Of a stretch of DNA of 64,000 bases, positions 57,499 through 64,000 are shown piece by piece. A program made the translations under genes and the position numbers. This DNA is from Hydrangea macrophylla (lineage: Eukaryota > Streptophyta > Magnoliopsida > Cornales > Hydrangeaceae), in contig CM066988.1 in assembly GCA_033977485.1 (NCBI GenBank), positions 73,027,169 through 73,091,168 on the forward strand. Reading direction: 5' to 3'. The notes beneath the pieces were generated by a model that worked only from the letters and a program-made list of their open reading frames with translations, searched no databases and had not been told where the DNA came from. Positions within the stretch are counted from its first letter, which is position 1; each line of letters opens with the position of its first letter.

Positions 57499-57733
57499 CT
57501 CCCATAAAATAATATTTCACTTTTTAAATCAATTATATATCCTCATGCCATTTGCAGTGATGATGCACTCTGTGGTGGGGACCGTGGGGTCTACAATCTT
57601 TACGCTACATTTTTTTTTGGCTAACAGTTGATTGGGTCCCAGAGTGTACTATGATGTGAACCTACAGTGACATACTTTTGTGCAGAGCACGAGCACCTGC
57701 TCTTATGGTCCGTCAATTAATAATAATATTAGG

Positions 57734-57913
57734 CAAAAATTGTATGAGGAGGGTTCCTCTTTAATAAAGAGAGGATTTTTGTTTTGGTTGTTAGATCGTA
57801 TTTAAAAACTGTAAAGTAATAAAACTACCTTTAATGAAGATACGATCTGACGGTCAAGACAGATGTCCTCTCTTTATTAAAGAGAGAGGCCGCCCTCTCC
57901 ATAGTCTGACTCT
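57734..57913. mobile_element. Palindromic MITE with 9-bp target duplication (Mutator-like)
   Basis: 180 bp, flanked by perfect 9-bp direct repeats AATATTAGG (57725-57733 and 57914-57922). Inverted termini of about 45 bp end in CTTTAATAAAGAGAGGA, with TTTAATAAA itself palindromic. Nine-base target duplications are typical of Mutator-like elements. No coding capacity. Confidence 0.78.
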
Positions 57914-57921
57914 AATATTAG

Positions 57922-58064
57922 GTATGTACATTTTTTTTATATATTTTTTGACACATTATGTTTTAAGTGTATATATTTTGTACTATTTGAAATTTTTTTA
58001 ACATAAGAGATATATATTTAAAATTAGATGTCAAAAAATGTATAAAAAAGTTAATGAGTGTAGC
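57922..58064. mobile_element. MITE copy 2
   Basis: About 143 bp, same family as 57331-57498: the left arm has TATTTTTTGACACATTATG and the right arm TAGATGTCAAAAAATGTATA. It abuts the right target copy of the palindromic MITE. Confidence 0.68.
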
Positions 58065-58305
58065 AGTGCTCGTCAATTAAAAGCACAAAATCCACCAAGT
58101 AACTCTTGGTGATTGCCAACCCGATAATGCAGCTAACGAATAACGTATTGCCACATCATATTCTGACTATGACCATGCAATTACTAGCCTTACACGCGTC
58201 AAAATTTGGAGTTTGAGCTTCCCTTCTAGCACACGTTTTAATTAGCCCAAATTGTAAAAGTAGCACAATCACGTGCATTTATCCCAAATTGTGAATCAAA
58301 AGGAA
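58065..58305. other. Spacer without recognised features
   Basis: AT-rich single-copy-looking sequence. I see no ORF or repeat of note. Confidence 0.4.
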
Positions 58306-58375
58306 CAGCTGTGAATCAAAGAGGACAGAAAATCAGCTCACAGCTGTGAATCAGAGAGGACAGAAAATCAGCTCA
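58306..58375. repeat. 35-bp tandem duplication
   Basis: 58306-58340 and 58341-58375 are identical except for one base. Each unit begins CAGCTGTGAATCA and ends AAAATCAGCTCA. Confidence 0.95.
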
Positions 58376-59253
58376 GTTATTTGGGTGTTTTTCGCTCAGT
58401 ATTTTTTGTACTATTTTTTATTAGGGTAATTTAATATATAGTCTTAATATATGTATTTAATTAGAAATATGTCTTTTTTAAAAACGAATCTAGAAATTAG
58501 TCTCTTGCCTAATTTGAAGACTAAAATACCCTTATATCATTTTTATAGAAATATATATATATGTATAACTATATATGGTAACTGATTTGTCATCATTTAC
58601 TCCACAATTCATACATGTACATATATAAACTAATTTATATATGATAAATCAGTTACCATATATAGCTAAAAACTGAGAAAATATTTTCATATAAAGTCCA
58701 CCATCACCAAGAAATTTCTCACAAACTCTTGATGAATTCGCACTACGTATTCAGAACTTCATAATTAAAAACTGAGAAAATTATCAATGAGAGTGCACTA
58801 AAATAATGTGAAATTGCTCACTATATTGACTAAGTATTGAAAATAGTGAGAATTTCATATTTTAATGTGTATAATAATGAAAAATTACTCACTCATACTA
58901 AAAGGGTAGAACATCCCACTTTTTAAAACAAAAATAAGCATACACATAGAGAGGATTTGATGAGAAATTTATCAACAATTAACAATCTATCGAGAAGAAT
59001 TCCAAAAAAATAAAAAATAAATTCACACCTTTTAAATTGATATGACGAGTAATTTCTCACTTTTTAATACAAATTTCTCACTTTTAGGTGAGAAATTCTC
59101 ACTTTTCAAAGAGAAATTCTCACTTCTCTCTCTATACCAGAACTCTAGACTGTGCTTCTCTCGAATTTCTGATCTGTGATTATCTTTTTTGCATCAATCT
59201 GTGTCGAGAACTCTGGCCCTTAAGTTTCTTGTTCTTATTCACAACACAAAATG

Positions 59254-59470
59254 TTACCAATCATGTATAGCCTCCAAAGATGCCATGTAACTCTCTAAAT
59301 CGTCAACTCCGATGACGGTATCGGCATCGGCATCAATCAAAAGGTAAGGATGATTGGTAGTGGCCACCGGAAAGTGATTGAGGAGCTTTTTTAATGGTTT
59401 GTAACAGAAAAATTTATCCCTCCAATCGGGTATGGCTGCTTCAATATGTATCGGAAATCCCAAACTTCAT
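59254..59470 (-). pseudogene. SPX-domain protein, 5' fragment captured in unit P1
   Basis: On the minus strand an ATG at 59470-59468 begins MKFG, the canonical SPX start. After a small indel the frame gives IHIEAAIPDWRDKFFCYKPL and KKLLNHFP (59448-59370), matching the first helices of SPX domains (the PEWRDKF..YK.LKK motif). A divergent acidic spacer (DADADTVIGVDDLE) and ASLEAIHDW follow, to 59254. SPX proteins sense inositol pyrophosphates and regulate phosphate homeostasis. Only about 70 of 250 or more residues are present and the reading frame is broken near its start, so this is a gene fragment, not a gene. Its setting between palindrome clusters of a repeated unit suggests transduplication. 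Confidence 0.72.
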
Positions 59471-59517
59471 CTCAACGATGATGATGATGAGTATAATGCT
59501 TTTGTGTAATTGTATTT

Positions 59518-59518
<1 letters not shown>

Positions 59519-59555
<37 letters not shown>
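59519..59555. repeat. (AG)n microsatellite
   Basis: About 18 uninterrupted AG dinucleotides. Confidence 0.97.
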
Positions 59556-59558
<3 letters not shown>

Positions 59559-60103
59559 GGAAATATATATATACAATCTGTGGAGTTCCTATCTCTCTCT
59601 ATATATTTATATATAGATAGTTGTTTGGAGTTTAAATTTAAAACTCTCTAAATTTAAGTCTTTATTACTATATATATCTTTATTACTATATATATAATCC
59701 GAATCTTAAAAAACGGACTGTGTAAAAAGTGAGAATTTCTCACAAAAAAGTGAGAAGCGTGTAAAAAGTGATAAATTTATTTTCTCACATATATATATAT
59801 GTATGTATGTATGTAACGAAGGGCATATTGGTCCATAAAATCTCTATCAAATTGAAAAAAGGGACTAAATATTGATTACCTTTCAAAATTAGAGACTAAT
59901 TACTATACATGCAATATGGCTATGACCAATTTCTATTAATGGTCCAAAATAGGGATCAAACCTTATATTTCTATTTCTTTTATAGAAGTGATTCAATATT
60001 TTAAAATAATTTTTTTTAAAACTGCCCTAAATTTTACTTTTATGAGAGAAAATAATATAAAAAAAATACTGAATAAAAATACCCAAATACTGTCCCACTA
60101 CAC

Positions 60104-60591
60104 TGAGTAAAAGGCTTTAGATACAGGCTGTAAAAGGACAGCAAAAGACGGGTGCATTTAATTACTACTTGTTATCAGTTAGAGAAGATAATTATGTACG
60201 TCAAATAATTGTAAGTTCTAATCATAACAAAAGATATTTCAGAAAATAACTGTTCTTACTAACCATTACACAAATTGCACATTCTGTAACAAATAATGTA
60301 CCATACGAAAAAATGTGTAAAATTTAAAGTTCTTTCCAATAACTCTTCTATTAAGTAACACACCAACCACTAAGTAGACAAATCATAAAATAAAAGAGAG
60401 ATTATCTATGAGATGGTGTATTATTTTGAAAAGTTTCTATTTTTCAAATCAGTCCAAATGTAACCATTTGTTGGAGAACGAAACTTTACTTTGGAGAACA
60501 AGAGAAGACAATAGCTTGTTGTACAGTAAAAAAAATGTGACATTTCTATTTGATAACGAATTTGTCATATTAATTTATTTTTATTATAATA
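60104..60591. other. Spacer without recognised gene
   Basis: AT-rich. A 77-codon open frame at 60408-60641 has no family features and runs into the tandem array. Confidence 0.4.
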
Positions 60592-61007
60592 ATGTTTGTA
60601 AAAATATGAGTGTTCTTACTTTATTAGTGAAAAAAAAATAGTAAATTGAAAACAAATATGATACCCCATTATGCATTTTTTTAATGTATTTTCTTACAAA
60701 CATTTGTAGGAATATGAGTGTTCATACTTTATTAGTGAAATAAAAAAATATTTGTGAAGTGAAATAAAAATTATACCCCATTGTGTTTTCTTAATGTATT
60801 TTCTTACAAACATTTGTAGGAATAAGAGTGTTCTCACTTTATTAGTGAAAAAAAGAGAGATTACTGAAATGAAAATAAATAAGATACCCCATTGCGTAGT
60901 TTTAATGTACGTATTTTCTTACAAACATTTGTAGGAATATTAGTGTTTTTAATTTATTAGTGAAAAAGATAAATATTAGTGAAGTGAAAATAAATATGAT
61001 ACTGTGG

Positions 61008-61038
<31 letters not shown>

Positions 61039-61140
61039 TTAATGTTTTGCCTTAAACACATTTTATAGTAATATGAGTGTTCTTTTCATATTAATTGATT
61101 TTGAATGTAACATGAGTGTTCTTACTTTACTACAGAAATA
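60592..61140. repeat. Tandem array, about 110-bp unit, five copies
   Basis: Units start with ATTTGTAGGAATATGAGTGT-like sequence at 60592, 60702, 60812, 60927 and 61060. Each contains CTTTATTAGTGAAA, then GATACCCCATT, then ATGTATTTTCTTACAAAC. Unit 4 has gained a (GT)n and a poly-T run (61006-61040). Unit 5 is degenerate. Confidence 0.9.
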
Positions 61141-61277
61141 AAAAAAATTGATTCATTTTTTTTTTAAAATATCATATCATGAAATAAAATAGAATACACA
61201 TCTTTTTTAAAGCATACGAAACTTATCTTTTTCCAATGTATTTTCACTAGTCGTTTTTGGTACCACTTAAAGTTATT

Positions 61278-61480
61278 CAGGGTCGGTCTCGAGTATTTGG
61301 AGGCCCAGGATGAGCTACTAAATGTAGGCCCTTATACGGGGGTTCAGGGGCAGCACTCCCGAGACGATTTTTGTTAGGGTCTACTTATACATAATTGGCA
61401 ATTTTTTTAGGGTTTACTTATACATAATTGACGATTTTTTTTTGGGTCTACTTATAATATGAGTCTACTTGTGAAACTTA
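61278..61480. mobile_element. hAT-like terminal fragment with a short tandem repeat
   Basis: CAGGGTCGGTCTCGAG at 61278, followed by TATTTGGAGGCCCAGG, resembles the CAGGGCCGGCCC...GGGGCCC end of plant hAT elements. Next to it are three copies (61363-61397, 61398-61430, 61431-61462) of a 32-35 bp unit containing GGGTCTACTTATACATAATT. The opposite end and a transposase were not found. Confidence 0.45.
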
Positions 61481-61619
61481 AACATTGTATGGTGTCTTTC
61501 AAAATTCTAGAGCAACCTATTTCTAAAACTCAAAAAAATCTTACACTAAAAATGTAATTTTCAAAATTCTAAGAGCCTTTGTTTTTGAGTTTTATGTAGA
61601 TCTAATCAATATAAAAACA

Positions 61620-61920
61620 GTAAGGGTATAACTTTTTTGCTATTTATAACAATATGGGTAAAATATTTTGTTATTGCGACACAACATGGTTACAATATTT
61701 TTAATCATAGGAACAATAAGGATACAACATTTTCTTATCGTGACATAATATGGGTACACCATTTTTTAATCTTTGGAATAATAAGGGTACAACATTTTCT
61801 TATCGCGACACAATATGGGTATAATATTTTTTTAATGTTAGGAACGACAATGGTACCACATTTGCTTATTCCGGCACAATATGGATACAATATTTTTTAA
61901 TCACAGGAACATTAAGGGTA
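61620..61920. repeat. Tandem array, about 65-bp unit, four to five copies
   Basis: Units beginning GACACAATATGGGTACAAT lie at about 61679, 61742, 61807 and 61872, with a partial unit before them. Each has AATCTTAGGAACAATAAGG and ACAACATTTTCTTATCGC. The 87-codon open frame here is a by-product of the repeat. Confidence 0.88.
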
Positions 61921-62389
61921 CCATAGTTGTTCATTAAACATAGTTCAAATAGAATAGTCAATATGTTATGCGAATGGTACCACATGCTGTGGTCGGCGGC
62001 GGTACACGTACGACTCTGCCACAGTATGTAGTACAATTGTTGAAGCATTTGAGAAGCATCCCAACCATTACCAGGTATGAGGTTAGTATATTGAGTAATT
62101 TATTTCATTAAAATGATTTCACTAATTAAAATTTTTAAGTGAAATTTCACTTATTTTGTTAAACGAAGTTGCAAACTTTAGTGAAATTGCAAACTTAATT
62201 ATTATTTAATATTTCTAACATCTAATATTTTAAATATTTTTCATCCAAATATTGAATATTAAGTGAAATTTTAAATATTAAGTGAAACTTCACTTAATAA
62301 TTTAGGTGAAATAGCATAATTTTTTTAAAACTTTTTTAGTCTACCTTATTATTTAATCATTTTTCTAAATCATTTTAGATATTTAATAT
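61921..62389. other. AT-rich spacer with GTGAAATTTCAC-like repeats
   Basis: No gene. Several AAGTGAAATTTCACTTA-like inverted motifs lie at about 62135-62300. Confidence 0.4.
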
Positions 62390-62540
62390 AGGGTCCGTTA
62401 GATTTCAGTCCTTTAATGTGCCATTTTTTAGAAATAGATCCATTCTATAAGTCAACTTAGAAATCAGTCTCTCACCTATTTTGAGGACCAAAATACCCCT
62501 ACTCCTACAATTAAGGGTTTTAAAATTTAAAAACCCATAT

Positions 62541-62594
<54 letters not shown>

Positions 62595-63715
62595 GATAAA
62601 TCTGAATTTTGAAATTCAAAACACATATAATATGTATATATATATATAAGAGAGAGAAGAGTGAGAATTAACATAGAAATATTATGAGAGAGAGAAAGAA
62701 AAGTGAGAAATTTCTTACTTAAAAATACATCACAGAGTGAGAAATTCCTCAATAATAACATACGAAATTCTATATAATATTGGGAGAAATTCTCACTTCT
62801 AACAATAATGTGAAATTTCTCACTTTAAATGAATCACTGACTATAGGTGAAAAATTTGTCCATTTTGGTGAGAAATTCTCATATCTAGAATTTTGATGGA
62901 GTTCAATAATACAAATTTCTCACTCAAAAAGTGCACGCATCTACACTGCACGAAAACCATTTAACTAATCATAAATGGAGAATTATAGTATATATTATGG
63001 TGGGATATTCTCACCAAATTAAGGAGAGAGAAATATGGATTTGAAGAGAATTTCTTTGAATGAGAATTTCTTTCACATGCCTTCCATGTTTCTTGCATCG
63101 ACATGTGGTTTATGAATCATTCCCATTGCCCGCTCTGTAGATTGGACGTCTATGATCTCTCAATGCACCATGAATACTCTGTTTCGATGTACACTTTGTT
63201 AGAGACTTTGATGAGGGAAGACTTTGAGTAACAAACCATCATATTAGAGGAATTCAAAAGAAAGAAACACATTTTTGTCAATGGCATTTCAAGATTAGAC
63301 ACATCCAAAGACAGATAAAGGAGAGGAGAGAGAGATATAGATAGAGATACATAGACAGATAAAGGAGAGGAGAGAGAGAGAGAAACCCATCTCCTAATCC
63401 CATTGACTATTCTGGAGAGAGAGATAAATATATATATATAGAGAGAGAGAGATCGTGAGATGAGAGAGAATTAATTGCATTTTATTATTGCCCTCATTAA
63501 TTTGAAATTCCTAATTTTAAGTTGATGAGATATATATATATATATATAATGATAAGGATAATCTTGTCCATAAAAAAATATACAGATTTGGGGGAAAGGA
63601 CTAATTTTTAATTTTATTAAAAATTAAGGATGAATTTTAGAGTTTAAAAAGTCAAATACACTAAATCTTTTTTTGTCCCATTATGAGGGATTAAAGCTTA
63701 TATTTCTATTTAATA
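62390..63715. mobile_element. Non-autonomous DNA element (unit P2) carrying a RING-H2 gene fragment
   Basis: Its flanks match P1: GAAATCAGTCTCTCACCTA and ACCAAAATACCCCT at about 62460-62502 (P1: about 58492-58535), and GGGATTAAAGC then TTATATTTCTATTT at about 63688-63712 (P1: about 59953-59979). The interior has GTGAGAAATTTCTCAC-type palindromes (62700-62945), CT/AT/AG microsatellites (62538-62595, 63310-63455) and a captured coding piece at 63076-63231. The borders are approximate. No transposase was found. Confidence 0.5.
63076..63231 (+). pseudogene. RING-H2 (ATL-type E3 ligase) 3' fragment captured in unit P2
   Basis: Frame 1 from 63076 reads [11 protein letters not shown], then [11 protein letters not shown], then a 30-residue tail ending at a TAA (63229-63231). 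This is the second half of a RING-H2 finger: the two zinc-binding His (HAFH), the Cys of CID, the conserved Trp, and the CPLCR Cys pair. Such proteins transfer ubiquitin to targets, and plant ATL members also have an N-terminal membrane segment, absent here. The first three zinc-binding Cys are missing, and an in-frame TGA lies just upstream (63061-63063), so it is a fragment. It lies next to palindrome clusters, as the SPX piece does in P1. Confidence 0.78.
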
Positions 63716-64000
63716 TATTTTCTAATATAGTTAAATATTTTTAGTCCAATTTAAATTTAATATTTTATGAATTATTTTTAGTATGAATAATTTTTAGGGT
63801 TATTTAGTAATAAGCCCTTTGTAGGAAACTTTTGGGTTCATAGGTCCCTCTTCTAAACAGTTTCAGTTAAAAGTCCCTACATCATTTTTTTTTACAACAC
63901 TACCCTTAATATACCCCATCAAGTCAAATTCAAAAAATGAAATCCCTAAAAAAGCTCCCCTCAATCTGCGATTAGTCCCCAAACCCAATCCCAAATGCCA
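63716..64000. other. AT-rich end of window, possible further repeat unit
   Basis: AGGTCCCTCTTCTAAACAG, AAAAGTCCCTACATC and CACTACCCTTAATA (63841-63920) resemble the TAGTCCCT...ACTAAAATACCCT ends of units P1 and P2, so another related unit may begin here. No gene is visible. Confidence 0.35.

Larger units (their letters stand above)
58374..60103. mobile_element. Non-autonomous DNA element (unit P1) carrying an SPX gene fragment
   Basis: The ends are inverted: CAGTTATTTGGGTGTTTTT at 58374, and the complement of CAGTATTTGGGTATTTTT ending at about 60103. Both are followed inwards by CAGTATTTTTT and then by degenerate inverted similarity to about 58540 and 59820. The interior has clusters of GTGAGAAATTCTCAC-type palindromes (59040-59130, 59725-59780), an (AG)n run at 59520-59555 and a piece of a host gene. 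A related unit lies at about 62390-63715. No transposase and no clear target duplication. The class could be Mutator-like, which is not proven. Confidence 0.55.

Noticed and set aside
62405..62761. 118-codon minus-strand ORF
   Set aside because: It runs through CT/AT microsatellites with IYIYIY and RERERE products. Not a gene.

Overview
This window is plant DNA, almost certainly from a eudicot with a repeat-rich genome. About 57 of the 64 kb is a stack of LTR retrotransposons inserted into one another. The rest (57237-64000) is AT-rich sequence with small DNA transposons, tandem repeats and two captured host-gene fragments. I found no intact host gene, no functional tRNA or rRNA gene, and nothing bacterial. 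The element types (Ty1/copia, Athila-like and Tat-like Ty3, a chromovirus with 3-kb LTRs), the AT-rich spacers and the AG/CT/AT microsatellites all fit a plant nuclear chromosome. Species cannot be fixed from the sequence alone.

Nest I (1-19489). C2 is a decayed copia on the minus strand (15419-19489). T1, a Tat-like Ty3 element on the minus strand (2459-15418, left end outside the window), sits inside the C2 reverse transcriptase. C1, a copia on the plus strand (1-2458, 5' part outside), sits in the T1 3' LTR. A1, an Athila-like element on the plus strand that has lost most of its interior (4927-13316), sits in the T1 5' LTR. T2 (5128-7577, plus) is a truncated relative of T1 inserted in the A1 5' LTR.

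Nest II (20217-57236). C3, a copia on the plus strand, has short LTRs at 20217-20438 and 57023-57236 and has been pushed apart by two insertions. The first is S1, an apparent solo LTR of about 3.9 kb (21974-42459), itself split by A2, a 16.5-kb Athila-like element (22012-38544, target duplication ATGAG). The second is D1, an 11.7-kb Del/Tekay-like chromovirus (44165-55836, target duplication CTCAC).

Flank (57237-64000). It holds two copies of a 150-170 bp MITE, a 180-bp palindromic MITE with a perfect 9-bp target duplication, a hAT-like end, three tandem arrays, and two related AT-rich units. One unit carries the start of an SPX-domain gene and the other the end of a RING-H2 (ATL-type) gene.

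The genes do not form a host pathway. They are gag, protease, reverse transcriptase, RNase H and integrase modules of separate elements, all broken by stops, frameshifts or deletions. The most unusual points are: four tandem copies of an LTR-end/primer-site/leader block in A2; a T1 primer site that extends into a 50-nt copy of a mature-looking tRNA-Arg 3' half; a different short palindrome reiterated inside the LTRs of four families; an open 201-codon extra ORF ahead of gag in D1; and the gene-fragment-bearing DNA units.
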